From Pseudomonas sp. MM213 (GTDB lineage: Bacteria; Pseudomonadota; Gammaproteobacteria; Pseudomonadales; Pseudomonadaceae), in NCBI RefSeq assembly GCF_020423045.1, contig NZ_CP081943.1:6138001-6202000 (forward strand): 64,000 bases of DNA, given 5' to 3'. A model generated the notes under the pieces. The model saw nothing but the letters and a program-made list of their open reading frames with translations. It had not been told where the DNA came from and ran no database searches. The position numbers were made by a program, and so were the translations under genes. Position 1 is the stretch's first letter. Each line of letters starts with the position of its first letter. Below are positions 1-10,717 of the stretch, one piece after another.

Positions 1-13
1 CTCCCAGAACCCG

Positions 14-1204
14 TCACAGCATGCCCCGGGCAACCGCCCAGTACAGGCCACGATTGAAGCCGTTTCTGAGCAGCCCACCGAGTTTGGTCGGTGGGGTCGG
101 TTGAACATCGCAGCCGTAGTCGTACCACAGCGGCATGCCGGCATTGAGGCCCATTTGCGCGACGGCCTGAACCCGTCCGTCGTAGACATCGACGGGACCA
201 CCGAGGCGGATTTCAGCGGCAATGTTGTTGGCGATCACCGGTGCCTGGTTATGGCACGCGCCACCGGCCTTGCTCACCGGCAAATCGACGGTGTCGCCGA
301 TCACCCAGACGTTTTCCTGGCCATAGACTTGCAGGGTTTCATGGTTGGTGGGCAACCAGCCTTCATTATTGAGCGCTTGCGACGCTCCGGACTCCAGCAC
401 GGCATCCACGGCGCGGATCGGCGGCGTTACCATCAGGATGTCGTAGGGCTGAGAGTCGCCTTCTGCGGAGTAGGCGATTTTGCTGTCGGGATCGACACGA
501 TCCAGGGTGAACCCACGCTGAAAACGGATGTTTTTCTGCTCGAAAATACTCGGCAGAATTTCCCCTGTCGGTCGTTGCAGGAACAGGCAGTTACGCAGTA
601 ACTGAGCGGTTGTCGGGTAGGTGTAGATAATTTCCACCTTGTCCCGCACACCCCGACGCCGCAAATAATCATCGAGCATCAAGGTGGTTTCGACGGGCGC
701 GATACCGCATTGATGCGGCACGTTGGGTGTTAGCGGGAAAGACACGGTAATGAAGATCCGGCCTTTTTCGATGGTGCTCAGCTTCTGCGCCAGTTGCCGG
801 GCCGGATCGTATTGATAGAAGTGGTCGCCGGCTTCTTTCAAACCTTCGATACGTTCCGGGGCGGGCACGCAACCGGTGGCGATGACCAGAAAATCGTAGT
901 CGTAGACTTTACCGCTGCGGGTCTTGAGGCGTTGCCCGGCGAAATCGAAACGCGTCACCTCTTCAACGTTGAAGGTGATTTCCGGGCGCAACAATGAGCG
1001 TTCCGGGCGTTTGAGTTCTTCCTGAAAAAACAGGTTGAACGCCACGTACATGAACGCAGGTTTGTAGTAGTGATCGGGGGAGTTGGACAGCAGGGTAATC
1101 AGGACTTCGCCGCGCAGGATTTCTGGATACAGCTTGTTGACCAGTTGATTGGCCAGCATGGTTCCACCGACGCCGCCACCGACGATAACTATTCGCTTGC
1201 TCAT
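14..1204 (-). CDS. SQR-like NAD(P)/FAD-dependent oxidoreductase
   Basis: Flavoprotein of 396 residues in the sulfide:quinone oxidoreductase (SQR)/FCC-like branch of the disulfide reductase superfamily. The N-terminus has the FAD-binding glycine motif IVGGGVGG (residues 7-14). A second nucleotide-binding ATG motif with an adjacent cysteine (IATGC) lies near residue 110, a second cysteine sits in PHQCGIAP near residue 166, and the C-terminal FAD motif VIGDTVDLP is followed by GGACHNQ. Three spaced cysteines are typical of sulfide-oxidising SQRs, so oxidation of sulfide or a related sulfur species with electrons to quinone is likely but not proven. The start is supported by GGAGG six bases upstream. 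It stands alone, with no sulfur-metabolism neighbour in the window. Confidence 0.8.
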   Translation of the reverse strand: MSKRIVIVGGGVGGTMLANQLVNKLYPEILRGEVLITLLSNSPDHYYKPAFMYVAFNLFFQEELKRPERSLLRPEITFNVEEVTRFDFAGQRLKTRSGKVYDYDFLVIATGCVPAPERIEGLKEAGDHFYQYDPARQLAQKLSTIEKGRIFITVSFPLTPNVPHQCGIAPVETTLMLDDYLRRRGVRDKVEIIYTYPTTAQLLRNCLFLQRPTGEILPSIFEQKNIRFQRGFTLDRVDPDSKIAYSAEGDSQPYDILMVTPPIRAVDAVLESGASQALNNEGWLPTNHETLQVYGQENVWVIGDTVDLPVSKAGGACHNQAPVIANNIAAEIRLGGPVDVYDGRVQAVAQMGLNAGMPLWYDYGCDVQPTPPTKLGGLLRNGFNRGLYWAVARGML

Positions 1205-1353
1205 ACCTGACCTCCGTGGTCATGGCAGCTTCGCGTACAGCATCCGGAGATAACGGAAGAAAATGGGGGCTCCTACATCAGGCTGGAGAACTTGAACGCC
1301 TTGATGACTGTATCTGCGGTTCAATAATTCGCCAGTTCATCGCGACCAGCGGT

Positions 1354-1393
1354 CAGCGCCAGCGTTTCCCCCAAGGAGTCAACGCTGGCGCTG
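1354..1393 (-). terminator. Stem-loop after the porin gene
   Basis: A perfect 13-bp inverted repeat (arms 1354-1366 and 1381-1393) lies directly downstream of the porin stop codon on its strand. No T-run follows, so it is a probable mRNA-end hairpin rather than a textbook intrinsic terminator. Confidence 0.5.
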
Positions 1394-1397
1394 AGGC

Positions 1398-2651
1398 TTA
1401 CAACAAACTGATCGGGTAGCTGATGATCAACCGGTTCTCGTCGAACTCGTTGTTGCTGTAATCGCGGCGCATGGTCGAGTTGCGCCATTTGACGTTCAGG
1501 TCTTTCAGCGCACCGCTTTGTACGGTGTAGCCCAGTTCACTTTCGCGGCCCCATTCCTTACCGTCGGTGATGGTGCCGGTGTGTACGTTTTCGCCGCTGA
1601 TGTAGCGGTTCATCAGGGTCAGGCCCGGTACGCCGAGCGCAACGAAGTTGTAGTCGTGGCGCACCTGCCAGGATTTTTCCCGCGCGTTGTCATAGCTGGA
1701 GTTGTAGCTGTCGTTGGCCAGTGTGCCGCCGCTGGTGCCGTTGACCCGCATCCAGGCGCTGTCGCCGGTGAGTTTTTGCAGGCCGACATAGAAAGTGTTG
1801 CCGCCGTACTTCGCGGAGAACATTCCCGACCAGGTCTTGTTGTCCAGATCGCCGGCGCGGGCGCTACCGTCTTCTTTGCCATAGAAGAAACCGAGGTTGG
1901 CACCCAGGGTCCAGTCGCCGACGGGTTGGCTGTGGGTCAGGTTGACGAATTGCTGGCTGTAGATGTCCTTGAGTTCGGCGTTCCACAGGCCGATCTGGGT
2001 GCGCTTCTCGTTGAACAGGTATTCGCCGCCCTGGAAGTTGAAGCGGTCGGAGGTGAACGCCGCTTTGCCGGTCATCGACATGTCATTCATGCTGCTGTCG
2101 TCACGCGGGCTGTTCTGGCGGAACTGGCCGCCGTAGAGCGTCAGGCCGTTGATTTCCTTTGAGGTGATCTGACCGCCACGGAAGGTTTGTGGCAGCGAGC
2201 GCCCATCGTCCGAACGCAGGATCGGCAGCACCGGCATCCATTCGCCGACCTTCACTTCGGTCTGCGACAGCTTGGCCTTGAACGCCACGTTGGTGCGACC
2301 GAAGTTGTCCGCCGGGCGACCATCGTGGTCCAGCGGCAGCAACTGCGTACCGCCGGTGCCTTTACCTCCGTCGAGTTTCACCGAGTACAGCCCCAGCACA
2401 TCCATGCCGAAGCCGACGGTGCCTTGGGTGAACCCGGACTTGGCGTCGAGGATGAAACTTTGCGTCCACTCTTCAGCCTTGCCCTGTGCCTTGGTCGGGT
2501 TGGTGAAGTTGCGGTTGATGTAGAAGTTGCGCAGGTTCAGGTTGACCTTGGCCCCTTCGACAAAACCCGCCTCTTCGGCCGAGGCGGGCAGGGCGGCGCC
2601 GGCCAGTGCGAGGGCGATCAGGCTGGGAACGAAATAAGTGGAAGGCGTCAT
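1398..2651 (-). CDS. OprD-family outer membrane porin
   Basis: Outer-membrane beta-barrel porin of the Pseudomonas OprD/Occ family, which takes up small carboxylates, amino acids or peptides. The 417-residue product has a clear signal peptide (MTPSTYFVPSLIALALAG then cleavage near ASAEE). The body alternates aromatic and polar residues as beta strands do, with family-typical segments such as WTQSFILDAKSGFT near the N-terminus and a C-terminal strand ending NRLIISYPISLL. A longer frame reaches 2717, but the ATG at 2651 directly precedes the signal peptide. Substrate cannot be told from sequence alone. No transporter or catabolic operon is attached. Confidence 0.88.
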   Translation of the reverse strand: MTPSTYFVPSLIALALAGAALPASAEEAGFVEGAKVNLNLRNFYINRNFTNPTKAQGKAEEWTQSFILDAKSGFTQGTVGFGMDVLGLYSVKLDGGKGTGGTQLLPLDHDGRPADNFGRTNVAFKAKLSQTEVKVGEWMPVLPILRSDDGRSLPQTFRGGQITSKEINGLTLYGGQFRQNSPRDDSSMNDMSMTGKAAFTSDRFNFQGGEYLFNEKRTQIGLWNAELKDIYSQQFVNLTHSQPVGDWTLGANLGFFYGKEDGSARAGDLDNKTWSGMFSAKYGGNTFYVGLQKLTGDSAWMRVNGTSGGTLANDSYNSSYDNAREKSWQVRHDYNFVALGVPGLTLMNRYISGENVHTGTITDGKEWGRESELGYTVQSGALKDLNVKWRNSTMRRDYSNNEFDENRLIISYPISLL

Positions 2652-2912
2652 GGGCTCGGTCTCTCTAATTCTTGGAGATGAAACGGGGCGATGCCGCAAC
2701 CGTCGGGTTGCAGACAAAAAGATTCGAATTCAAATGAAGCGGGGCGAGATCAGCCGGACAGGGCGGGGCGCGGGGGCATGGTGTCGAACCTGTTGTTATT
2801 GGTTTTGTGTGGCGAATGGTGCGGGGAATGAACTGGATGGTTCAATTGGTAAAAGCGGGTTTTGGGCGATTATCGAACCAAGATTGGCTTGGATTATGTG
2901 TTGGCAATACTG

Positions 2913-3006
2913 ACCCCATCGCGAGCAGGCTCGCTCCCACAGTAAACCGAGTTCCTTCCGAACGAATGCAATCCATTGTGGGAGCGAGCCTGCTCGCGAT
3001 GGGGCC
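2913..3006. repeat. REPIN (REP doublet)
   Basis: Two inverted REP units of the GTGGGAGCGAGCCTGCTCGC class, pointing towards each other around about 40 bases. This fills the gap between the porin promoter side and the efflux operon terminator. The rest of 2652-3037 shows no gene. Confidence 0.9.
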
Positions 3007-3037
3007 ATAACAGACACCACAACTTTTCCAGCAGACA

Positions 3038-3064
3038 ACAAAAAGCCCACCAAACGGTGGGCTT
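3038..3064 (-). terminator. Intrinsic terminator of the ttgABC operon
   Basis: On the minus strand GCCCACC-gttt-GGTGGGC is followed by TTTTTG, about 20 bases after the stop of the outer-membrane efflux gene. This is a standard rho-independent terminator. Confidence 0.85.
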
Positions 3065-3083
3065 CGTGTTTACAGCCGTTGGA

Positions 3084-4544
3084 TCAGAACAACTTCAGCT
3101 TCGGCGCTTCTTCTTTCAGCGGCTCGACTTTCGCAGTCTGCTCGTTCCAGCCACCGCCCAGTGCCTTGTACAGATTCACGGCGCTGGTCAGTTGCGCCAG
3201 GCGGTCGGTGATCAGCGCCTGTTGGGCACTGAACAGCTGACGCTGGGCATCGAGGAAGGTCAGGTTGCTGTCGACGCCGATGCGATAACGACGCTCGGCC
3301 AGACGGTAGTAGTCCTGGTTGGCGGTGACGAAATCACGCTGGGCCTGCAACTGCTCGGTGTAGGTCTGGCGGGCGGCCAGGCCGTCGGCGACTTCCTGGA
3401 AGGCCGTCTGAATGGACTTCTCGTAGTTCGCCACGCCGATGTCTTTCTGGATTTTCGAGTAATCCAGGCTGGCACGCAGGCTGCCGGCGTTGAAGATCGG
3501 CAGGTTGATTTGCGGCTGGAACAACCACGTGCCCGAACCACCCTTGAACAGACCGGACAGGTCCGGGCTCAACGTACCGGCATTGGCGGTGAGGCTGATG
3601 CTCGGGAAGAACGCTGCGCGCGCCGCGCCGATGTTGGCGTTGGCCGCTTTCAGGTTGTATTCGGCTTGCAGAATGTCCGGACGACGTTGCAGCAGGTCCG
3701 ACGGCAGGCCGGGCGGTACGTCGCTCAGCAAATCGTCAGACAGCGGCCTGGCTTCTCGAAGATTGGCCGGGATGCCAGTGCCGAGCAGCAGTACCAGGCT
3801 GTTTTCATCCTGGGCGACCTGACGGGTGTAACGGGCCAGTTGCGCACGGGCGTTTTCTACAGAGGTGCGCGACTGCGCCAGGTCCAGTGCCGAGGCTACG
3901 CCCACTTCGTTGCTGCGTGCGGTGAGCTTGTAGCTCTCCTCGAACGCAGCGAGGGTGTCCTGAGTCAGCTTGCGCAGCTCTTTGTCGGCCTGCCAGGTCA
4001 GGTAGGCATTCGCCACGCTGGCCACCAGGCTGATTTGTGTGCTGCGACGGCCTTCTTCGGTGGCGAAGTACTTCTGCAGGGCTTCTTCGTTCAGGCTGCG
4101 AACCCGACCAAACAGGTCGAGTTCATAGGCGCTGATGCCGACGGTGGCCGAGTAGGAACTGGTGATGCCTGCCTGACCGCTCTGTGAAGCGTCAGCCGGA
4201 ACCCGCTGACGGCTGCCGGTACCGTTGGCCGAAACCGCCGGGAACAGGTCGGCGCGCGAGATGCGGTATTGCGCAGCGAACGCGTCGATGTTCAGCGCCG
4301 CGACACGCAGGTCTCGGTTGTTTTCCAGGGACAGCTGGATCAGCTGCTGCAGCGCCGGGTCATGGAAAAACTGCTTCCAGCCTTGTTCAGCGGCGGCCTG
4401 ACTCGGCGCCTGGGCCGGCGAATACGCCGGGCCTTGCGGGTACTGGGCGGCCACCGGTGCTTCAGGCTGCTGATAATCGGGTATCAGCGAGCAGCCGCTC
4501 AGCACGAAGGCCGCGACTGCGATGGAGAGTAGCGACTTGCTCAT
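3084..4544 (-). CDS. ttgC: RND efflux outer membrane channel TtgC/OprM
   Basis: Outer-membrane channel of the tripartite RND pump, a TolC-fold lipoprotein of 486 residues that passes drugs and solvents out of the periplasm. The signal peptide ends in a lipobox (LSGC, lipidated Cys18). Two outer membrane efflux protein repeats follow with long heptad helices, for example around [16 protein letters not shown] and the second-repeat equivalent [20 protein letters not shown]. Length matches TtgC/OprM. Its ATG overlaps the stop of the pump gene by one base (TAATG), so the two are translationally coupled. The gene is last in ttgABC and is followed by a terminator. Confidence 0.93.
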   Translation of the reverse strand: MSKSLLSIAVAAFVLSGCSLIPDYQQPEAPVAAQYPQGPAYSPAQAPSQAAAEQGWKQFFHDPALQQLIQLSLENNRDLRVAALNIDAFAAQYRISRADLFPAVSANGTGSRQRVPADASQSGQAGITSSYSATVGISAYELDLFGRVRSLNEEALQKYFATEEGRRSTQISLVASVANAYLTWQADKELRKLTQDTLAAFEESYKLTARSNEVGVASALDLAQSRTSVENARAQLARYTRQVAQDENSLVLLLGTGIPANLREARPLSDDLLSDVPPGLPSDLLQRRPDILQAEYNLKAANANIGAARAAFFPSISLTANAGTLSPDLSGLFKGGSGTWLFQPQINLPIFNAGSLRASLDYSKIQKDIGVANYEKSIQTAFQEVADGLAARQTYTEQLQAQRDFVTANQDYYRLAERRYRIGVDSNLTFLDAQRQLFSAQQALITDRLAQLTSAVNLYKALGGGWNEQTAKVEPLKEEAPKLKLF

Positions 4545-7500
4545 TAGCCAGCCTCTTTAGAAGGTTCAATAGCGTCGTCCTGATCGGCGATTTTTCGCTG
4601 ACCCATGGCCGACACGGTGACGAAGAACAACGGGACCCAGAAGATCGCCAATACGGTGGCGGTGATCATACCGCCAATTACCACGGTACCGATGGCGTGT
4701 TGGCTGCCCGAGCCGGCGCCGCTGGAAATGGCCAGCGGCACTACGCCGAGAATGAACGCCAGGGAGGTCATGATGATCGGGCGCAAACGCATGCGGCAAG
4801 CCTCGATGGCTGCCTCCTGCAAGCTCTTGCCCTGTTCATGCAGATCCTTGGCGAACTCGACGATCAGAATGGCGTTTTTCGCCGCCAGACCGATGGTGGT
4901 CAACAGACCCACGAGGAAGTACACGTCGTTGGACAGACCCCGCAGGCTGGTGGCCATCAACGCACCGATAATCCCCAGTGGCACCACGAGCACGACGGCA
5001 ATCGGAATCGACCAGCTTTCGTACAGCGCCGCCAGGCACAGGAACACCATCAGAATCGACAGCGCGAACAGCGCCGGCGCCTGGGAGCCCGCCAGTCGTT
5101 CTTCATACGACAGACCGGTCCAGGAAATACCGACACCGGCCGGCAGTTTCAGAGCAAGCGCCTCGACTTCGGCCATGGCTTCACCGGTGGAATAACCCGG
5201 GGCAGGGGAGCCGAGGATTTCCATCGCTTCTACGCCGTTGTAACGGGCCAGTTTTGGCGAACCGTAAATCCACTCACCCTTGGCAAACGCGGTGAAGGGA
5301 ACCATGGTCCCGGTGCTGTTGCGCACGTACCACTTCTTCAGGTCTTCAGGGCTCATGCGCGCGCCGGGCTGGCCTTGCACGTAAACCTTCTTCACACGAC
5401 CACGGTCGATGAAGTCGTTCACATAGCTACTGCCCAAGGCAATCGACAGGGTGTTGTTGATGTCGGCGATGGTAACGCCCAGCGCACTGGCCTTCTCGTC
5501 GTCGATTTCCAACTGGAATTGCGGCTCGTCGTTCAGACCGTTCGGGCGCACTTGCGCCAGCACTTTGCTCTGCGCCGCCATGCCGAGGAACTGGTTACGG
5601 GCAGCCATCAGCTTTTCGTGACCGATACCGGCGCGGTCTTGCAGGAACACGTCGAAACCGGTGGCGTTACCCAGCTCCAGTACCGCTGGCGGTGCGAACG
5701 CGAACACCATGGCGTCACGGAAGGTGAAGAAGTGCTGTTGGGCACGGGCCGCGACCTTGAACACGTTGTTGTCGGCGTTACGTTCGTGCCACGGCCTCAT
5801 CATGATGAACGCCATACCCGAACTCTGGCCACGGCCGGCGAAGTTGAAGCCGGTCACGGTAAACACCGAGTTCACCGCATCGCCTTCACCGCCATCCTTG
5901 CTTGGACGCAGCAGGAATTCACGCATCTCGTCCACGACGACCTGAGTGCGCTGGGCAGTCGAGCCGGCCGGGGTTTGTACTTGAGCAAACAGTACGCCCT
6001 GGTCTTCCTCCGGGAGGAACGAGGAAGGAATACGCATGAACAACCAGATCATGCCGACGACGATGATCACGTAGGCCAGCAGGTACGGCGCCTTGTTGCG
6101 CAGAATGTTGCCGACGCCACGCTCGTAGCTTTTCACGCTACGGTCAAAGTTGCGGTTGAACCAGCCGAAGAAGCCGCGTTTCGGCACGCCGTGCTCGCCC
6201 TTGGGAATGGCTTTGAGCATGGTGGCGCAGAGGGCCGGGGTGAAGATCAGCGCGACCAGTACCGACAGGGCCATGGCCGAGACGATGGTGATCGAGAACT
6301 GCTTGTAGATCACACCCGTGGAGCCGCCGAAGAACGCCATCGGCAACAGTACCGCCGAGAGCACCAGGGCAATACCGACCAGCGCACCCTGGATCTGCCC
6401 CATGGATTTCTTGGTGGCCTCCTTGGGTGACAGGCCTTCTTCGCTCATGACCCGTTCGACGTTTTCCACCACGACGATGGCATCGTCCACCAGCAGGCCG
6501 ATGGCCAACACCATACCGAACATGGTCAGGGTGTTGATGCTGAAACCGAACGCCGCGAGGATGCCGAACGTACCCAGCAATACCACCGGCACAGTCATCG
6601 TGGTGATGACGGTGGCGCGGAAGTTTTGCAGGAACAGGAACATCACCAGGAACACCAGCACGATCGCTTCGACCAGGGTTTCAACCACACCCTTGATCGA
6701 CTCGGTCACCACTGGCGTGGTGTCGTACGGGAACACCACTTCCATCCCCTGCGGGAAGAACGGCTTGAGGCTGTCGATGGTCTTGCGCAGGGCTTTCGCG
6801 GTGTCGAGGGCGTTGGCACCGTTGGCCAGCTTCACTGCCAGGCCGGAAGCCGGGGCGCCGTTGAACTGGGCGTTGATGCTGTAGTTCTCGCCACCCAGAC
6901 CGACGTCGGCGACATCTTTCAAGCGAACCTGGGAGCCGTCCTTGTTGACCTTGAGCAGGATTCTGTTGAATTGCTCAGCGGTCTGCAGGCGGGTCTTGCC
7001 GATGATTGTCGCGTTCAACTGAGTGCCGGGCAGGGCCGGCAGGCCGCCGAGCTGGCCGGACGATACCTGGACGTTTTGCGCGGCGATGGCGGTTTTGACG
7101 TCGATCGGGGTCAGGTTGAAGTTGTTCAACTTGGCCGGGTCGAGCCAGATACGCATGGCGTACTGGGAACCGAACACCTGGAAGTCGCCCACGCCGGCTG
7201 TCCGCGAGATCGGATCCTGCATGTTGGACACGATGTAGTTGGACAGGTCGTCCTTGGTCATGCTGCCGTCACGCGAGACCACGCCGATCACCAGCAGGAA
7301 GTTTTTCACTGCCTTGGTCACGCGGATACCTTGCTGCTGTACTTCTTGCGGCAGCAGCAGGGTGGCCAGGTTCAGTTTGTTCTGGACCTGAACCTGCGCG
7401 GTATCGGAGTTGGTGCCTTGCTCGAAGGTCGCGGTGATCGTCATGGTGCCGTCGGAGTTACTTTCCGAGGACACATAACGCAGGTTGTCGATACCGTTGA

Positions 7501-7705
7501 GCTGCTGCTCGATCACCTGAACCACGGTGTCTTGCACGGTTTGCGCGGAAGCGCCCGGGTAAGCCACGGAAATGGCGATCGCCGGAGGCGCAATGCTCGG
7601 GTACTGGTTGATCGGCAACTTGAGGATCGATAGAGCCCCGACCAGCATGATCACCAGGGCAATTACCCAGGCGAAAATCGGACGGTCGATAAAAAATTTC
7701 GACAT
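4544..7705 (-). CDS. ttgB: RND efflux inner membrane transporter TtgB/MexB
   Basis: Proton-driven drug and solvent exporter of the HAE1/RND family in the inner membrane, 1053 residues like MexB, TtgB or AcrB. It begins [16 protein letters not shown], the usual first transmembrane helix. The proton-relay aspartates are visible in [16 protein letters not shown] (TM4, about residues 405-410) and a lysine lies in TM10 within [16 protein letters not shown]. Two large periplasmic loops hold the porter and docking domains. It lies three bases after the adaptor gene and overlaps the channel gene. With ttgA and ttgC it should confer resistance to several antibiotics and organic solvents. Confidence 0.95.
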   Translation of the reverse strand: MSKFFIDRPIFAWVIALVIMLVGALSILKLPINQYPSIAPPAIAISVAYPGASAQTVQDTVVQVIEQQLNGIDNLRYVSSESNSDGTMTITATFEQGTNSDTAQVQVQNKLNLATLLLPQEVQQQGIRVTKAVKNFLLVIGVVSRDGSMTKDDLSNYIVSNMQDPISRTAGVGDFQVFGSQYAMRIWLDPAKLNNFNLTPIDVKTAIAAQNVQVSSGQLGGLPALPGTQLNATIIGKTRLQTAEQFNRILLKVNKDGSQVRLKDVADVGLGGENYSINAQFNGAPASGLAVKLANGANALDTAKALRKTIDSLKPFFPQGMEVVFPYDTTPVVTESIKGVVETLVEAIVLVFLVMFLFLQNFRATVITTMTVPVVLLGTFGILAAFGFSINTLTMFGMVLAIGLLVDDAIVVVENVERVMSEEGLSPKEATKKSMGQIQGALVGIALVLSAVLLPMAFFGGSTGVIYKQFSITIVSAMALSVLVALIFTPALCATMLKAIPKGEHGVPKRGFFGWFNRNFDRSVKSYERGVGNILRNKAPYLLAYVIIVVGMIWLFMRIPSSFLPEEDQGVLFAQVQTPAGSTAQRTQVVVDEMREFLLRPSKDGGEGDAVNSVFTVTGFNFAGRGQSSGMAFIMMRPWHERNADNNVFKVAARAQQHFFTFRDAMVFAFAPPAVLELGNATGFDVFLQDRAGIGHEKLMAARNQFLGMAAQSKVLAQVRPNGLNDEPQFQLEIDDEKASALGVTIADINNTLSIALGSSYVNDFIDRGRVKKVYVQGQPGARMSPEDLKKWYVRNSTGTMVPFTAFAKGEWIYGSPKLARYNGVEAMEILGSPAPGYSTGEAMAEVEALALKLPAGVGISWTGLSYEERLAGSQAPALFALSILMVFLCLAALYESWSIPIAVVLVVPLGIIGALMATSLRGLSNDVYFLVGLLTTIGLAAKNAILIVEFAKDLHEQGKSLQEAAIEACRMRLRPIIMTSLAFILGVVPLAISSGAGSGSQHAIGTVVIGGMITATVLAIFWVPLFFVTVSAMGQRKIADQDDAIEPSKEAG

Positions 7706-7708
7706 GGT

Positions 7709-8866
7709 TTACTCCCCTTTGCCGCTGGAAGCCTTGTTAGCTGCCTGTGCGGGGGCCGGGTTCTTTGCGCCAACGTTAGTCGCCTCAGTGGCCTTGACTT
7801 CAATGCCAGGTTTGACGAATTGCAGCCCTTCGGTGATCAGGCGATCGCCGGCTTTCAGGCCGTCCTCGATCAGCCACTGGCTGCCGACAGTGCGGCTGGC
7901 CTTGAGCTGACGCAGTTCGACCTTGTTGTCCGCACCGACGACCAGCGCGGTCGGGGAGCCTTTGAGGTCGCGGGTCACGCCTTGTTGCGGCGCCAGGATG
8001 GCAGCTGCATTCACGCCGGCCTGAAGCTGGGCGTGAACGAACATGCCGGGCAACAGGGTGTGATCAGGGTTCGGGAACACCGCACGCAGGGTGACGGAAC
8101 CGGTGGTCTGGTCAACCGAGACTTCGGAGAATTCGAGCTTGCCGTCGAGCTTGTACTGGCTGCCGTCTTCGAGGGTCAGCTTGACCGCCGCCGAGTTGTC
8201 GCCGGCCTTTTGCAGACGACCGCTTTCCAGTTCGCGGCGCAGTTCAAGCAGCTCTACCGAGGACTGGGTGACATCGACGTAGATCGGGTCGAGTTGCTGG
8301 ATCACCGCCATGGCGTCCGCCTGGCCACTGGTGACCAGTGCGCCTTCGGTCACGCTGGAACGACCGATGCGACCGGACAGTGGCGCGTACACCTTGGTGT
8401 AGCGCACATTGATCTGGGCGCTTTGCAGGGCGGCTTCCGATTGCAGGCGGTTGGCCTGTGCGGTGTCGTATTCCTGACGGCTCACAGCCTGTTCGTTGAC
8501 CAGTTGCTTGTAGCGATCGGAGATCGACTTGGTCTGTTGCAGGTTGGCTTCGGCGCTTTTCAGCGTGGCTTCATAAACCGCCGGATCGATCTGATACAGC
8601 TGTTGGCCGGCCTTGACGTCGCCGCCTTCCTTGAACAGACGTTTGAGAATGATGCCGTTGACCTGCGGGCGAACTTCCGCGATGCGGTAGGCGCTGGTGC
8701 GACCCGGCAGCTCGGACGTCAGGGTGAAGGCTTGAGGTTGCAGGGTGACAACGCCGACCTGAGGCGGTGGAGCGGCCGGTGCCGCTTCTTCCTTTTTGCA
8801 TCCGCTGAGCAGCGATGCCAAGGCGACGGCAGTGACCAGAGCGGTAACAGCTGGCTTGAATTGCAT
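7709..8866 (-). CDS. ttgA: RND efflux periplasmic adaptor TtgA/MexA
   Basis: Membrane-fusion (adaptor) lipoprotein of the tripartite pump, 385 residues, bridging TtgB and TtgC in the periplasm. The signal peptide ends with the lipobox LLSGC (Cys23). The lipoyl/barrel-sandwich halves (GDVKAGQQLYQIDPAVYE; YAPLSGRIGRS) flank the alpha-hairpin, followed by the beta-barrel and membrane-proximal domains. It is first in the operon. The promoter region upstream holds the TtgR operator shared with the divergent repressor gene. Confidence 0.94.
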   Translation of the reverse strand: MQFKPAVTALVTAVALASLLSGCKKEEAAPAAPPPQVGVVTLQPQAFTLTSELPGRTSAYRIAEVRPQVNGIILKRLFKEGGDVKAGQQLYQIDPAVYEATLKSAEANLQQTKSISDRYKQLVNEQAVSRQEYDTAQANRLQSEAALQSAQINVRYTKVYAPLSGRIGRSSVTEGALVTSGQADAMAVIQQLDPIYVDVTQSSVELLELRRELESGRLQKAGDNSAAVKLTLEDGSQYKLDGKLEFSEVSVDQTTGSVTLRAVFPNPDHTLLPGMFVHAQLQAGVNAAAILAPQQGVTRDLKGSPTALVVGADNKVELRQLKASRTVGSQWLIEDGLKAGDRLITEGLQFVKPGIEVKATEATNVGAKNPAPAQAANKASSGKGE

Positions 8867-8961
8867 GAAAATCCTCGGGTCAGGCGCGCAAAAAAACGCA
8901 CAAGAAAAGATGGAAGGTTAAAAATTGGGTACCGGGTGGATAAGTAGCATGCTAAGGAATA

Positions 8962-8989
8962 TACTTACATTCACGGTTGTTTGTAAATA
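8962..8989. promoter_or_regulatory. TtgR operator between ttgA and ttgR
   Basis: Imperfect palindrome with 8-bp arms (tacttaca at 8962-8969, tgtaaata at 8982-8989) separated by 12 bases, in the gap between divergent ttgA and ttgR. From memory it closely matches the TtgR-binding site of Pseudomonas putida, which overlaps both promoters. The repressor is released by plant flavonoids, antibiotics and solvents. Confidence 0.75.
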
Positions 8990-9134
8990 CCTTGGCTGTG
9001 TACCCTCGCTGTTACAGAGGCCGTCGCAAGGTTGGAATTGTAGGCCCGGGGACGAGTCCCAAGAGCGCTCGCCCCACTTTTATTCAGCTGATATTCAGAC
9101 ATCGCTGAAGCATCCTGATTGAGGTTGTACTGCC

Positions 9135-9767
9135 ATGGTCCGTCGCACCAAAGAGGAAGCTCAAGAAACCCGCAGCCAGATACTCGAGGCGGCCGAAAAA
9201 GCCTTTTTCGAGCGGGGCGTGGCCCGCACGACGCTGGCGGACATCGCAACCCTGGCCGGCGTCACTCGCGGCGCCATCTACTGGCATTTCAGCAACAAGG
9301 CCGATCTGGTGCAGGCCATGCTCGACAGCTTGCATGAGCCCCTTGATGAGCTGGCCAAAGCCGCGGAGAGCGAAGACGAGCTCGATCCGCTGGGCTGCAT
9401 GCGTCGGCTGCTGATTCATTTGTTTCATGAAGTTGCGTTGGACCCCAAGACCCGGCGCATCAACGAGATTCTGTTTCATAAGTGCGAATTCACCGATGAA
9501 ATGTGCGATCTGCGCCAGCAGCGCCGAACGGCCAGCCTCGAATGCAACACGCGCATTGGCCTGACCTTGCGTAATGCCGTGAATCGCGGGCAGTTGCCGG
9601 AAAACCTCGACACCGCCCGTGCGGCCATCAGCATTCATGCCTATATAGATGGCCTGTTGTACCAATGGTTGCTCGCGCCGGACAGTTTCCAGCTGCATAC
9701 CGAGGCCGAGCGTTGGGTCGATACCGGGCTGGACATGCTGCGTTTCAGTCCCAGCCTGCGAAAATGA
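9135..9767 (+). CDS. ttgR: TetR-family repressor TtgR/EmhR
   Basis: TetR-family multidrug-binding repressor of 210 residues controlling the adjacent efflux operon. The helix-turn-helix is in [20 protein letters not shown] (residues about 30-50), followed by [10 protein letters not shown], the family signature. The C-terminal ligand domain keeps segments I recall from TtgR, such as [18 protein letters not shown] and the terminal [12 protein letters not shown]. It is transcribed divergently from ttgABC across the palindromic operator and is expected to repress itself as well. Confidence 0.93.
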   Translation: MVRRTKEEAQETRSQILEAAEKAFFERGVARTTLADIATLAGVTRGAIYWHFSNKADLVQAMLDSLHEPLDELAKAAESEDELDPLGCMRRLLIHLFHEVALDPKTRRINEILFHKCEFTDEMCDLRQQRRTASLECNTRIGLTLRNAVNRGQLPENLDTARAAISIHAYIDGLLYQWLLAPDSFQLHTEAERWVDTGLDMLRFSPSLRK

Positions 9768-9803
9768 AGCAACATGCGTAATTGGATCCGTTTATGTCAA
9801 TAG

Positions 9804-9834
9804 ACGCGGGCGAAGATCAACTCTTCGCCCGCGT
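9804..9834. terminator. Strong stem-loop after ttgR
   Basis: Perfect 13-bp stem (arms 9804-9816 and 9822-9834) with a 5-base loop, 37 bases after the ttgR stop. No T-run on either strand, so it may be a transcript-end hairpin rather than a true intrinsic terminator. Confidence 0.55.
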
Positions 9835-9958
9835 TGGCGTACTGGGGTGCTTTTATATAGGGACGCGCTCCGGGATGACAGGTAGCGAGCTACGTATTTT
9901 GTAGGAAATTTGTGTCGCAGATGTGAAAAGGTAAGAGCGATCCCCAGTGGTCGCTGCT

Positions 9959-10606
9959 TCAGCCCAGTGTGATTTCCACCTCGAAGTTGAAAGGCTGATC
10001 CTCTGCCATGCTGGTGATTTTGGTGGAACAATTGATTTTGGATGAGCCAATGGAGGTGACGGTGTTTTTTACCGTTGCCCTGTGTATTGGCGAAATAACG
10101 CCGAAGGATTTGTTCATGATCATGCCGAGCTCAAAACGTACTCCGACGTTCTGATCGATAAAATCTACGAACTGATTGAACATGATTTTGTTCTTCGGCC
10201 ACGGCGCGGCGTACGTATAGGCAAAATCGGATTTGATTGCTGTCTTTGCGTGAGCCTGGAGCAGGAATGACTCACGCTCTGATGGGCGTAAAGGCAGACT
10301 GGTTTGTGCGATTTTAAACGTGTGCGGTGTGTTGTTAATGAGTTTGACGATCACGCGAGTGTTTTTCGGGCTTTCATCTTGATGTCGCCACTGTTCGATT
10401 TTCTGATTCAACTCGCGCTCTGATTCAATCTTTTCGAGGTGGCCGATTAATTCCACTTGGGCGATCCCGATCAACTCATCCAGTGCTTGTTGATTCTCTT
10501 CGCTGAATAGTAGTGGTGTCAGGTTGTAAAGTGTGCCAATGGAAGTGTAATTGAAAAACGATAGTAGATCTTCGTACTTGTTACTGGCTTCTTTGATGTC
10601 GTTCAT
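9959..10606 (-). CDS. Unknown protein, paralogue of the next gene
   Basis: A 215-residue protein I do not recognise. The first about 75 residues are predicted helical and charged (SERELNQKIEQWRHQ). The rest is rich in beta-type sequence with alternating hydrophobics, ending in FEVEITLG. The C-terminal half aligns by eye with the upstream neighbour: both carry a SIG-K/S-S--C segment and end in V-ITLG, so the two are tandem paralogues. No signal peptide, membrane helix or known catalytic motif is seen. Base composition is lower in GC than the surroundings, suggesting an acquired pair. The Shine-Dalgarno sequence is weak. Confidence 0.7.
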   Translation of the reverse strand: MNDIKEASNKYEDLLSFFNYTSIGTLYNLTPLLFSEENQQALDELIGIAQVELIGHLEKIESERELNQKIEQWRHQDESPKNTRVIVKLINNTPHTFKIAQTSLPLRPSERESFLLQAHAKTAIKSDFAYTYAAPWPKNKIMFNQFVDFIDQNVGVRFELGMIMNKSFGVISPIHRATVKNTVTSIGSSKINCSTKITSMAEDQPFNFEVEITLG

Positions 10607-10717
10607 GTCGATTTTTCATTTTGCTAAGTAGGTGAGCTCCAGGTGCTTTTACCTGGGGGTTTATTTATTAAGAAACGCAGATGCTGCTGAGCACCGCTTT
10701 GAACGCAATCGGGTTCT

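Noticed and set aside
4184..6430. 748-residue plus-strand reading frame opposite ttgC/ttgB
   Set aside because: It lies antisense to two clear efflux genes, and its His/Arg/Gln-rich composition is typical of a shadow frame in high-GC DNA.
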